Below, in pieces: positions 35,011 to 43,204 of a stretch of DNA of 64,000 nt (position 1 is the stretch's first letter; every line of letters starts with the position of its first letter). This DNA is from Actinomadura macra NBRC 14102 (lineage in GTDB: Bacteria; Actinomycetota; Actinomycetes; Streptosporangiales; Streptosporangiaceae): positions 372,001-436,000 of the forward strand of contig NZ_BCQT01000011.1 of the NCBI RefSeq assembly GCF_001552215.1, in the 5' to 3' direction. Under the pieces are notes generated by a model. It was not told the origin of the DNA, did no database searches, and was given only the letters and a program-made list of their open reading frames with translations. The translations under genes were made by a program, and so were the position numbers.

Positions 35011-35900
35011 TCGGCGCGGGGCTCCTCGCGCACGTTCCCACGATCGTGCTGCCCGAGGTGACGCGGCGCGAGCTCAACCACGGCGAGGACACCACCCTCG
35101 TCCCCGGCCTCCAGAGGCTCCGCAAGGACGTTTTCGAGCGCGACGACTACGACACCGTGGTCCTCCTGGACTCCCACTGGGCGACCACGGTCGAGTTCGT
35201 CACCACGGCCCACGACCGCAGGGCCGGGCTCTACACGTCCGAGGAGCTGCCGCGCGGCATGTCCCGCATGCCGTACGACATCCCCGGCGACCCCGAGCTG
35301 GCCCGCGCGGTCGCCGACTACGCCGGCAAGCACGGGACGTACATTACCCCGATCGACGACCCGTACCTGCCGATCTACTACGCCACCGTCAACCTGTGGA
35401 CGCACCTCGGCGTGCGCGACAACCCCTACCTGGGCGACCCCGGCAAGCGGTGGATCTCGATCGGCGTCTGCCAGACCGCCGACACCGAGGACTTCCTGCG
35501 CCTCGGCCGCGCCCTGGGCGACGCGATCGCCGCCAGCGACCGCCGTGTCCTGCTGATCGCGTCCGGGGCCCTCTCGCACACGTTCTGGCCGCTGCGCGTC
35601 ATCCGCGACCACGAGGCGGCCGGGCCCGAGCACATCTTCACGCCCGCGGCGCGGGCCGCCGACGAGGAGCGCATCGGCTGGCTGCGGGACGGTGATCACG
35701 CCCGCGTCCTGAACACCATGCCGGAGTTCCTGACCTTCAAGCCGGAGGCCCGCTTCGGCCACTACCTCATGATGATCGGCGCCCTGGGGGAACACGCCTG
35801 TACGGCCCCTGGACGCCTCTACAGCGAGTATGAGAACTCTGTCGGAACCGGCCAGGTGCACATCTGGTTCGACCGCCCCGAGAACGGATGGACCAGCTAA
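34998..35900 (+). CDS. hpaD: Class III extradiol ring-cleavage dioxygenase, homoprotocatechuate 2,3-dioxygenase-like
   Basis: A 300-residue LigB-type dioxygenase. LLAHVPTIVL carries the first metal His, VVLLDSHWATTV the second, and ASGALSHTFWPLR the catalytic/second-shell His; LYTSEELPRGMSRMPYDIPGDPEL and SVGTGQVHIWF match E. coli HpaD closely in position. It should open 3,4-dihydroxyphenylacetate or a similar catechol using Fe(II) and O2. The start ATG overlaps the preceding dehydrogenase gene, and its TAA is followed at once by the GTG of the next gene. Confidence 0.87.
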   Translation: MGEVVGAGLLAHVPTIVLPEVTRRELNHGEDTTLVPGLQRLRKDVFERDDYDTVVLLDSHWATTVEFVTTAHDRRAGLYTSEELPRGMSRMPYDIPGDPELARAVADYAGKHGTYITPIDDPYLPIYYATVNLWTHLGVRDNPYLGDPGKRWISIGVCQTADTEDFLRLGRALGDAIAASDRRVLLIASGALSHTFWPLRVIRDHEAAGPEHIFTPAARAADEERIGWLRDGDHARVLNTMPEFLTFKPEARFGHYLMMIGALGEHACTAPGRLYSEYENSVGTGQVHIWFDRPENGWTS

Positions 35901-36779
35901 GTGAGCAGTGCCCGCCTGGGGAGCGACCCCCAGACCTCCGAGTACCGGCGCATCCTCCTCGAAGGAGCCGCCACGCAGGTGATCCGCGACGGCGACGAGC
36001 TCGTCAGCGCGGACGGCCGGCGTGTGCGCGCGGAGGACGCCGTCCACCTGCCGCCGTGCGAGCCGTCCAAGGTGGTCGCGGTGCACCTCAACCACCGCAG
36101 CCGTGTGGAGGAGTTCCAGACCTCGCTCCCGCCCGCTCCCACGTTCTTCCACAAGCCGATCTCGGCGCTGAACGCGCACGGCGGCGCGGTCGTCCGGCCG
36201 GAGCGCTGCAAGTACCTCAACTACGAGGGTGAGATCGCGATCGTCATCGGACGGACGGCGCGCAACGTGTCGCCGAAGGAGGCGGGCGACTACATCGCGG
36301 GCTACACGGTCGCCAACGACTACGGCCTGCACGACTTCCGGGACACCGACGCCGGCTCGATGCTGCGGGTCAAGGGCTCCGACACGCTGTGCCCGCTGGG
36401 CCCCGGCCTCGTCACCGGCTGGGACTTCCGCGGCAAGTACCTGCGCACCTACGTCAACGGTGAGCTGGTGCAGGACGGCAGCACCGACGAGATGGAGTGG
36501 GACATGCACTACCTCGTCGCCGACATCGCCCGCACGATCACCCTCTACCCGGGGGACGTGCTGCTGTCGGGGACGCCCGCCAACTCCCGTCCCGTCCAGC
36601 CGGGCGACGTCGTCGAGGTCGAGGCCGAGGGCCTCGGGCGGCTCCGCAACCACATCGTCACCGGTCCGGTCCCGGTCCGGGACGACTGCGGCGCGCAGCC
36701 GACCGAGTCCGAGGAGGTCATCTCCACGACCTTCGGCGGTGACTGGGAGTTCCGGGGCATCCGTGCCCCCCGCCGATAG
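35901..36779 (+). CDS. Fumarylacetoacetate hydrolase-family isomerase/decarboxylase
   Basis: A 292-residue FAH-family protein. The metal-binding core is seen: YEGEIAIVIGRTARNVS, GYTVANDYGLHDFR and GDVLLSGTPANSRPVQPGDVVEVE. In homoprotocatechuate operons this position is taken by HpaG (oxo-hexene-tricarboxylate decarboxylase / hydroxyheptadienedioate isomerase); the exact reaction cannot be fixed. The GTG start abuts the dioxygenase stop. It is the last gene of the operon; a strong hairpin follows. Confidence 0.85.
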   Translation: MSSARLGSDPQTSEYRRILLEGAATQVIRDGDELVSADGRRVRAEDAVHLPPCEPSKVVAVHLNHRSRVEEFQTSLPPAPTFFHKPISALNAHGGAVVRPERCKYLNYEGEIAIVIGRTARNVSPKEAGDYIAGYTVANDYGLHDFRDTDAGSMLRVKGSDTLCPLGPGLVTGWDFRGKYLRTYVNGELVQDGSTDEMEWDMHYLVADIARTITLYPGDVLLSGTPANSRPVQPGDVVEVEAEGLGRLRNHIVTGPVPVRDDCGAQPTESEEVISTTFGGDWEFRGIRAPRR

Positions 36780-36796
36780 CACGGTCGGATCAGCGC

Positions 36797-36840
36797 CGGT
36801 CAGGCCACCGTCGGGTAACACCGTGACGGCGGCCTGACCG
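36797..36840. terminator. Strong hairpin terminator after the FAH-family gene
   Basis: Perfect 10-bp arms CGGTCAGGCC (36797-36806) and GGCCTGACCG (36831-36840) continue, after a single mismatch, into CCGTC/GACGG. There is no T-run, as usual for GC-rich actinomycetes. It can serve both this operon and the convergent oxidoreductase gene. Confidence 0.8.
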
Positions 36841-36924
36841 GCATCGTGCCGTTCCGGCACAGGCCGGGTTCCGGCCCAAGGCGGTTCCGGCCCCAGGCTA
36901 GGTCCGGCTCAGGACAGGCCTGGC

Positions 36925-37857
36925 TTAGGACAGGAGGGCGTCGGTGCGCTTGACGACCTCGCGGCAGAACGCGCCGACGCCGTCGGGGTCGTCGGTGAAC
37001 TGGGACGGCTTGATGCAGAACGTCGTGAACCCCTGCGCGATCTTCCCGGGGATGCCCTCCAGCGCCGGGGCGAGGGGCGACACGGAGTCGTCGTCGGGGA
37101 ACACCGGGCGGCATCCCCCGATGCGCTCCAGGTCGGCGATGTCGCGTCCGGCCGCCGTCATCGCCGAGGCGAGCTGCTCCAGATCCTCCGGCGTCGGGTG
37201 GCCGAGCGGGTGGAAGCCGTGGCCGTACTTCACCAGCCGGTGGAGGAGCTTGGCGTGCATGTGCTGCCCGCCGAACCACATGCGCGGCCCGTCAGGGCGG
37301 TAGGCGCGCGGCTCGAAGTAGACGTTCTCGAAGGAGAAGTGCTCACCGCTGTAGGAGACGGGCGACCCGCGCCAGAGCAGCTCCCAGATCTCCAGCTGCT
37401 CGTCGAGGATCCTGCCCCGCTTCCCGAACGGCACGTTCATCGCCGCGTACTCGTCCCGGCTCCAGCTCACGGTCGGCTGGACGACGAGGCGCCCCTCCGA
37501 CAGCAGGTCCAGCGTGCCGATGTCGCGGGCCAGCGCGAGCGGGTGCTTCAGCGGGGCCAGCACGGCCGCCGCGGCGAGCCGGATCCGGGTGGTGACGGAG
37601 GCGATCGCGCTGAGCAGCATCAGCGAGCCCGGCCAGGGAGTGAACGGGTCCTGGTTGCCGGGCAGCGCGTACTCGCGCGGGTTGCCCATCACACCGTCCG
37701 CGCCCGCGTCGGGGCCGAGCACGACGTGCTCGCTGACCATGACGGCGTCGAATCCGGCGTCCTCGGCCTCCCGCGCCCAGCGGACGAGAGTGGGCAGGTC
37801 GCGGCCGGTGGTCATCGTCCAGTTCTCGCTCAGCACGAGTACGAAGCGTGGCGTCAT
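36925..37857 (-). CDS. LLM-class (F420-type) oxidoreductase
   Basis: A 310-residue luciferase-like TIM-barrel protein: FVLVLSENWTM at the N-terminus, AREAEDAGFDAVMVSEHVVLGPD, TTRIRLAAAAVLAPLKHPLALARDIGTLDLLSEGRLV, then DEQLEIWELLWRGSPVSYSGEHF. It resembles actinobacterial F420-dependent or FMNH2-dependent oxidoreductases; the cofactor cannot be read for sure. The ATG at 37857 follows the -10 (TACGAT on the - strand, 37864-37869) by six bases and there is no ribosome site, so the mRNA is probably leaderless. It is controlled by operator O4. Confidence 0.87.
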   Translation of the reverse strand: MTPRFVLVLSENWTMTTGRDLPTLVRWAREAEDAGFDAVMVSEHVVLGPDAGADGVMGNPREYALPGNQDPFTPWPGSLMLLSAIASVTTRIRLAAAAVLAPLKHPLALARDIGTLDLLSEGRLVVQPTVSWSRDEYAAMNVPFGKRGRILDEQLEIWELLWRGSPVSYSGEHFSFENVYFEPRAYRPDGPRMWFGGQHMHAKLLHRLVKYGHGFHPLGHPTPEDLEQLASAMTAAGRDIADLERIGGCRPVFPDDDSVSPLAPALEGIPGKIAQGFTTFCIKPSQFTDDPDGVGAFCREVVKRTDALLS

Positions 37858-37863
37858 CGGACT

Positions 37864-37883
37864 ATCGTACGGACCCAAACGAC
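37864..37883 (-). promoter_or_regulatory. Operator O4 and leaderless promoter of the LLM oxidoreductase gene
   Basis: On the - strand GTCGTTTGGGTCCGTACGAT, 18 of 20 consensus positions and identical to O7. The promoter on the - strand is -35 TTGTGG (37888-37893), 18-bp spacer, -10 TACGAT (37864-37869), then six bases to the ATG. Confidence 0.8.
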
Positions 37884-37906
37884 ATGCCCACAAGGGGACG
37901 GGAGGG

Positions 37907-38479
37907 TCAGCTACGGGGGCGCCTGCCGGAGCGGCGCGGGGGCGGGGGAGACGCGGCCCGCAGGGTGGTGCGCCGCGCCTCGCCCTCCTCCTCCAGGTGC
38001 TCGACGACGGACCGAAGGGTCTGCGCCAGGTTGCGGTTCTCGTCCCCGTTCAACCGTTCCACCACGAACGCCTCTTCTGCGTTGAAGGCCGGGAACAGCA
38101 CGCACATCAGCTCCTGTCCCTTGTCGGTCAGCCGCAGCAGGACGAGCCGCCCGTCCGTCGCGTGCGAGCCCCGCTCGATGAGCCCGCGCCCCTCCAGCGT
38201 CTTCACGACACCCGTCAGCGTCCCTTTGGAGATGCCCGCCTCCTCCGCGACGTGGCGCGTCTCCATCTCGTCCCAGATCCACACCACCCAGAGCACGACG
38301 AAGGAGGTCCAGGTGAGGTCGGCGCCGCGCAGCACCGAACTCTCGAAGTGCTGCCGGATCGCCGCGGCGGCCCGGTAGATGTTGGAGACCGCCATCATCG
38401 CGTCGTGCCGCAGGGGCACGTCGCCGAGCCGCCGCTGGATGGCCTGTTCGGTCTCTTGCAGTGTGTGATGCCCGGTCAC
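37907..38479 (-). CDS. MarR-family transcriptional regulator, candidate repressor of the catabolic regulon
   Basis: A 190-residue MarR protein. Helices with AVSNIYRAAAAIRQHFE, then the winged helix: ADLTWTSFVVLWVVWIWDEM, RHVAEEAGISKGTLTGVVKTLEGRGLIERG (recognition helix) and SHATDGRLVLLRLTDKGQEL (wing). The tail from ~165 is basic and Pro/Arg-rich. MarR repressors bind ~20-bp palindromes and respond to small aromatic ligands; HpaR of homoprotocatechuate operons is one. The GTG start has GGAAGGA six bases upstream. It is divergent from the permease gene across two operators (O5, O6), fitting autoregulation. It is the best candidate to bind all ten operators. Confidence 0.9.
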   Translation of the reverse strand: MTGHHTLQETEQAIQRRLGDVPLRHDAMMAVSNIYRAAAAIRQHFESSVLRGADLTWTSFVVLWVVWIWDEMETRHVAEEAGISKGTLTGVVKTLEGRGLIERGSHATDGRLVLLRLTDKGQELMCVLFPAFNAEEAFVVERLNGDENRNLAQTLRSVVEHLEEEGEARRTTLRAASPPPPRRSGRRPRS

Positions 38480-38549
38480 GTACGTCCTTCCGTGGGGCCC
38501 GGCGCGGACTTCTTCCCGCGGGCCAAGTCAGAATCTACCGTTGTCAGTT

Positions 38550-38569
38550 ATCGTTTGAGCCCGTACGAT
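38550..38569 (+). promoter_or_regulatory. Operator O5 and promoter of the permease gene
   Basis: ATCGTTTGAGCCCGTACGAT, 19 of 20 consensus positions, the best copy. Promoter: -35 TTGTCA (38541-38546), 17-bp spacer, -10 TACGAT (38564-38569). It lies 70 bp from the MarR start on the other strand. Confidence 0.85.
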
Positions 38570-38585
38570 CCGTGCGATTCCACAT

Positions 38586-38605
38586 ATCGTGCGGGCCCAA
38601 ACAAT
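38586..38605 (-). promoter_or_regulatory. Operator O6 in the MarR/permease intergenic region
   Basis: ATCGTGCGGGCCCAAACAAT on the + strand; its reverse complement matches 18 of 20 consensus positions. It sits 36 bp downstream of O5, inside the predicted permease leader, and may serve MarR autoregulation or cooperative binding. Confidence 0.75.
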
Positions 38606-38627
38606 CATGCGGAGGCTCGCACCGGCA

Positions 38628-40082
38628 ATGGAGCCGCGCATGGCGATTCCCGCAGTCGAGTCCCCCTCGTCACCCGGAACCGGCCGCCGTAGTATCGGCG
38701 TCCCCGAGATCGTCTTCTTCGTCGTCGCCGCGTCGGCTCCGCTGACCGTCGCCGCGGGCGGCCTGCCGACGTCCTTCGCCGTCACCGGCGTGGTCGGCAT
38801 TCCGCTGCTGTACGTCATTCTCGCGGTCCTGCTCACCGTCTTCACCGGCGGATACGCCGCCATGAGCCGGTCGATCGCCAACGCCGGGGCTTTCTACGCC
38901 TACATCACGCACGGGCTCGGGCGCGTCGCCGGCGTCGGCGCCGCGTTCGTCGCCCTCATCTCCTACAACACGATGCAGGTCGGACTCTACGGGCTGTTCG
39001 GCTTCACCACCGCCGACCTGCTGAAGACCAAGCTGAGCCTCGACCTGCCCTGGTGGAGTGTCGCGCTCGCCGGCGTCGCGGTGGTCGCCGTCCTCGGCTT
39101 CCGCCGCATCGACCTGAACGCCCGCGTCCTCGGCGTGCTGCTCGCGGTCGAGTTCCTGACCGTCCTGGTCTTCGACATCGCCCAGGTGGCCGACGCCCCG
39201 TCCGGCGTCTCCGTCGCCCCGCTCGGGTGGGACGCGGCGAACTCGGGTGCGGTCGGCGCCGCGTTCTGCTTCGCGATGGCCAGTTTCATGGGCTTCGAGG
39301 CCGCCGCCCTCTACAGCGAGGAGTGCCGCGACCCCCGCCGGACGGTCAGCCGCGCCACCTACATCGCGGTCGCCGTCATCGGGGTGTTCTACGCCTTCAC
39401 GGCCTGGGCGATGACCGTCGGCACCGGCTCGTCCCAGATCATCGGTCGGGCCCAGAAGGACGGCCCCGCGCTCGTGTTCGTCCTCGCGGAAGCGCACATC
39501 GGCAAGCTCTTCGCGGACCTGGCCCAGCTCTTCCTGGTCACCAGCCTCTTCGCGGCGCTGCTGTCGTTCCACAACGCCGTGGCCCGCTACTTCTTCTCCC
39601 TCGGGCGCGAGGGTGTCCTCCCCTCCCCGTTGAGCCGCACCCACACCCGTCACGGTTCCCCGCATGTGGGCTCGCTGACCCAGACCGTCGTGGCCGCGGT
39701 CGTGGTGGTTGTCTTCGCCGCGTCCGGCAAGGATCCGGTGCTCACCCTGTTCAACTGGTTCACGAACCTGGGCGCACTCGGCGTGATCCTGCTGCTGGCC
39801 CTCACCTCGGCCGCCGTCGTCGTCTACTTCGCGCGGGAGCACCGAGGCGAGAACGCCTGGAACCGCCTCCTCGCCCCCGCCGTCGCGGCCGTGGGACTGG
39901 GCACCGTCTTCGTCGTCAGCCTGCTCAACTTCGACGCCCTGCTGGGCGCCGAGAAGGGCTCGTCTCTCACCTGGGTCCTGCCTGGCCTGATCGTCGTGGC
40001 CGCCGCGGCGGGCGTGGCCTTCGCGGTGTATCTCCGCCAGGCCCGTCCGGACGTCTACGCCCGGATCGGCGGCGGCGCCTGA
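38628..40082 (+). CDS. APC-family amino acid/amine permease
   Basis: A 484-residue permease with about 12 membrane segments. GVPEIVFFVVAASAPLTVAAGG at TM1, SNAGAFYAYITHGLGR-like Gly/Ala pattern after TM2, and GFEAAALYSEECRDPRRTV after TM6 are typical of the APC family (amino acids, polyamines, amines). Position beside the MarR gene and under O5 suggests it imports the inducing amine or a precursor. I use the ATG at 38628 (ATG at 38640 is possible), with GGAGG 12 bases upstream. Confidence 0.9.
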   Translation: MEPRMAIPAVESPSSPGTGRRSIGVPEIVFFVVAASAPLTVAAGGLPTSFAVTGVVGIPLLYVILAVLLTVFTGGYAAMSRSIANAGAFYAYITHGLGRVAGVGAAFVALISYNTMQVGLYGLFGFTTADLLKTKLSLDLPWWSVALAGVAVVAVLGFRRIDLNARVLGVLLAVEFLTVLVFDIAQVADAPSGVSVAPLGWDAANSGAVGAAFCFAMASFMGFEAAALYSEECRDPRRTVSRATYIAVAVIGVFYAFTAWAMTVGTGSSQIIGRAQKDGPALVFVLAEAHIGKLFADLAQLFLVTSLFAALLSFHNAVARYFFSLGREGVLPSPLSRTHTRHGSPHVGSLTQTVVAAVVVVVFAASGKDPVLTLFNWFTNLGALGVILLLALTSAAVVVYFAREHRGENAWNRLLAPAVAAVGLGTVFVVSLLNFDALLGAEKGSSLTWVLPGLIVVAAAAGVAFAVYLRQARPDVYARIGGGA

Positions 40083-40088
40083 GCCTCG

Positions 40089-40649
40089 TCAACGTGTCCC
40101 GGTGGTTCGGACCGGCCACTCGGAGGCGAGCACGGCCCAGACCTCGGTGGTCTGCCGCACGCCCCGGTACGGGTGGTTCTCGCGCAGGGCCCCCTCGCGG
40201 GTCATGCCGAGCCGCCGGGCCACATTGATGCTCGCCGTGTTCTCGGACGACACCAACCACTCCACACGGTGCATTCCGCGTTCCCGGATCGCCCAGTCGA
40301 TGATCACGCGGGCCGCGCGGGTGACCAGCCCGCGGCCCACCGCGTCCGGCTCCAGCCAGCAGCCGGCCTCGCAGTTGCCCAGGCGCACGTCGAAGATCCG
40401 GAAGAGGACGCCGCCCACGAGCAGCCCGTCGAGCCAGATGCCATAGAGGCGGCCGGCGTCCGCGGCGGCCTTGTCGGCGTACCCCTGGAGCCAGCTCCGC
40501 GCGGATTCGAGATCGGCGGTGACATCGGGGAGACCGACGTGCACGCCGATGTACTCGCGTCCGCGGTCGATGTGCGCGAGGAACTCCTCGGCCTGCCAGG
40601 GCTCCAGGGGTCGTAGCTCGGCGCCGTCGCCGAGGGATATCGCGAACAT
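40089..40649 (-). CDS. GNAT-family N-acetyltransferase (RimJ/RimL-like)
   Basis: A 186-residue acetyltransferase: LRPLEPWQAEEFLAHIDRGREYI at the N-terminus, YGIWLDGLLVGGVLFR, CWLEPDAVGRGLVTRAARVIIDWA (acetyl-CoA loop) and RVEWLVSSENTASINVARRLGM. It resembles ribosomal-protein serine acetyltransferases, though drug or amine substrates are possible. The ATG at 40649 has GGAGGACGAG upstream. It is convergent with the permease gene and carries no operator match. Confidence 0.88.
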   Translation of the reverse strand: MFAISLGDGAELRPLEPWQAEEFLAHIDRGREYIGVHVGLPDVTADLESARSWLQGYADKAAADAGRLYGIWLDGLLVGGVLFRIFDVRLGNCEAGCWLEPDAVGRGLVTRAARVIIDWAIRERGMHRVEWLVSSENTASINVARRLGMTREGALRENHPYRGVRQTTEVWAVLASEWPVRTTGTR

Positions 40650-40736
40650 CTCGTCCTCCACGGTGATCGTGCCCGATCTTCGGATCCTCGCACGCAGGAG
40701 AAAACCGCGGGCGGTGGCGGCCGCGCGCCGGTTAGC

Positions 40737-41324
40737 GTGGGTCTCGTGACGGAACCCGGTTTCACATGGCGTCGAGTGACGGAAGAGGACTTCGGTCTGC
40801 TCCGGGAGTGGCTGGCGCGGCCCCACGTCGCGCGGTGGTGGAACCACGAGACGTCGCCGGCGGCCGTGATGCGCGACTTCGGCCCCGCGGTCAGGGGAGA
40901 GGAGCCCTCCGAGGACCTCCTGGCGTCCCTGGACGGTCGGCCGGTCGGCCTGGTGCAGTGCTGCCTGCTCGCCGACTACCCGGAGTACATCGCCGAACTG
41001 GCGCCGCTCGTCGACGTCCCCACCGGCGCGATGAGCATCGACTATCTGGTGGGCGACCCGGACCGCACCGGCCAGGGCCTCGGGACCCGGATGATCGAGT
41101 CGGTCCTCGACCGGATCTGGGCCGTCCACCCGTCCGCGACCTGCGTGATCGTCCCCGTCGTGGCAGCCAACCGACGGTCCTGGCGCGCCCTGGAGAAGGC
41201 GGGCCTGCGCAAGATCGGCGAGGGCGAGATGGAGCCTGACAACCCTGCCGACGATCCTGCCCACTTCCTCTACCGCGCCGACCGTCCATCGGCGCACGGC
41301 GCCGTCCCGCGGGCCGAGACATAG
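40737..41324 (+). CDS. GNAT acetyltransferase of the AAC(6')-like type
   Basis: A 195-residue protein (192 if the GTG at 40746 is used). TWRRVTEEDFGLLREWLARPHVARWW, IDYLVGDPDRTGQGLGTRMI (acetyl-CoA binding RxGxG) and VAANRRSWRALEKAGLRKIGE line up with aminoglycoside 6'-N-acetyltransferase-like and siderophore-type acetyltransferases. Activity against aminoglycosides is possible but unproven. It is divergent from the other acetyltransferase over 87 bp. Confidence 0.85.
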   Translation: MGLVTEPGFTWRRVTEEDFGLLREWLARPHVARWWNHETSPAAVMRDFGPAVRGEEPSEDLLASLDGRPVGLVQCCLLADYPEYIAELAPLVDVPTGAMSIDYLVGDPDRTGQGLGTRMIESVLDRIWAVHPSATCVIVPVVAANRRSWRALEKAGLRKIGEGEMEPDNPADDPAHFLYRADRPSAHGAVPRAET

Positions 41325-41507
41325 GACGGCCCCGCCGCCGTCGGCTCCGCATCGCTTCTCCTCAGCGCGGTGGACCGTCCGCACCGCTCGAAGGTGGTGT
41401 GACAGGGCCCGCCCACACCCTTGCGTGGTCCCCGATCCGCGACGGATGATCCCGTCTCGCGGAGGACCAATCGAGGAGTCCTCCGTTTGGCAGTCCAAGG
41501 AGGACAC

Positions 41508-42110
41508 ATGAGGCTTTCCACGCTCGCCACTGTCACTGCCGCTGCCACTGCCACCGTGTTGATGCCGGGGGCGGGTCTCGCCGCGGCCGCCCCGCCGGCG
41601 GCGGCGCCCGCGGCGCGGGCGGTGCTCGCCGACCACACCTTCGACTATGAGAGCGGAACCGAGGGGTGGATCGCCAAGAAGGACGACAAGCTACGGGACG
41701 GGGACGTGACCTGGTCCACCGACCTGGCCAAGAGCGGAACGCACAGCCTCGACTTCTGGCTGGACGGGCCCGGTGACGGCACCCTGTGGGTGGAACGTGG
41801 GTTCCCCGTGCCGCTGGGGCAGCCCAGCATCACCGTCGAACTGTCCGTCTGGGAGTGGAACGACGGCGACGACGAGGCGACCAACTGGCCGATCATCGCG
41901 CACGTGGACCGCACCGCCCCGACCCACGAGGAGGACTTCGTCAAGTTGGGCTTGGGTCGCACCCAGGTCGATGGGTGGCGGCAGTACACCTACAGCACGA
42001 CCATCGATGTCCATGACGTCAGGACCTTCTACGTCGCCTACGGGGTCTCGGTGGGCGCGGAGAGATCGCGAGCCCACTACTTCGATCTGGCCCATGTGAC
42101 CATCACCTGA
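41508..42110 (+). CDS. Secreted protein with a carbohydrate-binding-like domain
   Basis: A 200-residue protein. It has a clear signal peptide (MRLSTLATVTAAATATVLMPG, cleavage near AAAAPP) and then a beta-rich domain: DHTFDYESGTEGWIAKKDDK, SGTHSLDFWLDG, ITVELSVWEWNDGD and YFDLAHVTIT. The layout (fold opening with GxEGW and ending in a Phe-Asp-Leu strand) resembles galactose-binding/CBM-type jelly rolls. No catalytic residues are recognised. The ATG has AAGGAGG upstream. It is not under a recognisable operator. Confidence 0.8.
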   Translation: MRLSTLATVTAAATATVLMPGAGLAAAAPPAAAPAARAVLADHTFDYESGTEGWIAKKDDKLRDGDVTWSTDLAKSGTHSLDFWLDGPGDGTLWVERGFPVPLGQPSITVELSVWEWNDGDDEATNWPIIAHVDRTAPTHEEDFVKLGLGRTQVDGWRQYTYSTTIDVHDVRTFYVAYGVSVGAERSRAHYFDLAHVTIT

Positions 42111-42181
42111 CCCGGAACCGGTGTGGTGGCGCCCGCCTCGGGCCGGCGGGCGCCCCTCCCGTCCGTCTGCGGCCAGGACAC

Positions 42182-42970
42182 CTACGCCAGGCGGCGGCCG
42201 CCGTTCCAGACGACTCCCACCTGCCGGTAGTAGGCGCCGATGGGCTCGACCACCTCAAGGCGGGCCAGCTCCTCGGTGGGGGAATCGAAGAGGCGGAGGT
42301 CGGCGTCGCCCGCCCAGGCGGGGCCGGCCTCGACGTCCGCCGCGCCGGACTCGATCAGCTCGTCCAGCGCGGGCGGCTGGCCCGGCTCGATGGACGGCAG
42401 GAAGCGGTTGTGTGCCATGGGGTGGCCGTTGACGAAGCCGTTCGTCTCGGACGGCCCGCGGAGGGTCACCACGGCCTCGGCCAGGCGGCGGTCGGCGGCG
42501 GCCAGGGTCGCGCCGAAACGGCCGCCCGCGGCGATGCGCGGGGCGCCCTGCCCGTACGGGTGCGGGCGGGTCTGGTGGATCGAGCCGAGCTTCTTCGGGT
42601 AGCCCTGGTGCAACCCGCGCGCGATGGCGAAGTCCTTGTCGACCCAGATGTAGACGCAGCGGGAGTACGTCCGTCCCTCGAAGGAGCACCGGACGACGAC
42701 GAAGCACTCCTTGTACTGGGCCCGGACCGGGTCGAGGAGTTCCTCGGCCGACGCCGAGCACGACTGCCAGTCCGCCCAGATGATCGCGACTGCGCCGGGG
42801 TCGTCGGGAGCGGGGGACAGCGGGGCGGGCAGCAGTTCGGCCACGCGCTCGGGGTCGGTACGGTACTCGACGGTGAGCAGGTCGCCCGAGTAGTGCCACG
42901 GCGGGCTCGGGATCAGTGACGACCGGCCTGTCGCGGTCTTGGGGTGCAGGAAACCTCGGACGGATGCCAC
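42182..42970 (-). CDS. Acetoacetate decarboxylase-family protein
   Basis: A 262-residue ADC-superfamily protein. PPWHYSGDLLTVEYRTDPERVAELLP opens the family fold; YKECFVVVRCSFEGRTYSRCVYIWVDKDFAIARG and GYPKKLGSI (containing the candidate Schiff-base Lys) follow. True decarboxylase activity is uncertain; members of the superfamily perform other Schiff-base reactions. The GTG start has GGAGGAG upstream. Operator O7 lies in front, so it belongs to the regulon. Confidence 0.82.
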   Translation of the reverse strand: MASVRGFLHPKTATGRSSLIPSPPWHYSGDLLTVEYRTDPERVAELLPAPLSPAPDDPGAVAIIWADWQSCSASAEELLDPVRAQYKECFVVVRCSFEGRTYSRCVYIWVDKDFAIARGLHQGYPKKLGSIHQTRPHPYGQGAPRIAAGGRFGATLAAADRRLAEAVVTLRGPSETNGFVNGHPMAHNRFLPSIEPGQPPALDELIESGAADVEAGPAWAGDADLRLFDSPTEELARLEVVEPIGAYYRQVGVVWNGGRRLA

Positions 42971-42987
42971 CGCGCTCCTCCTGGAAT

Positions 42988-43007
42988 GTCGTTTGGGTCC
43001 GTACGAT
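42988..43007 (-). promoter_or_regulatory. Operator O7 in front of the acetoacetate-decarboxylase-like gene
   Basis: GTCGTTTGGGTCCGTACGAT on the + strand, 18 of 20 consensus positions and identical to O4 read on the other strand. On the - strand a TATCGT -10 (43003-43008) would give a ~26-base leader for the gene starting at 42970. In + orientation the -35 is poor. Confidence 0.75.
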
Positions 43008-43160
43008 AGGCGTTGCGATGCGGTTTTGCCACTCGGTTCCCATGGTCAGGAACTGTCCCCCCGAGAAGATCGGGCATGTTCGGCGGTTCCGCGGAGTTGT
43101 TTTCCAAGGGTGATCGAGTGTGTCCCGGCGGAGTCTTGTCAGGATCTGCTGACCCCACAT

Positions 43161-43180
43161 ATGGTTTGAGCCCAAATGAA
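43161..43180 (+). promoter_or_regulatory. Operator O8 and promoter of the ligase-P450 operon
   Basis: ATGGTTTGAGCCCAAATGAA, 14 of 20 consensus positions. Promoter: -35 TTGTCA (43136-43141, same hexamer as at O5), 18-bp spacer and -10 TATGGT (43160-43165), so the operator covers the -10 and start site, 25 bp before the GTG at 43205. Confidence 0.65.
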
Positions 43181-43204
43181 GTTCGTCCACCGAGGAGAGC
43201 TTGC

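Noticed and set aside
43018..43113. A 31-codon frame downstream of O7 on the + strand as a leader peptide
   Set aside because: No ribosome site and no conserved feature; the ligase gene has its own promoter at O8.
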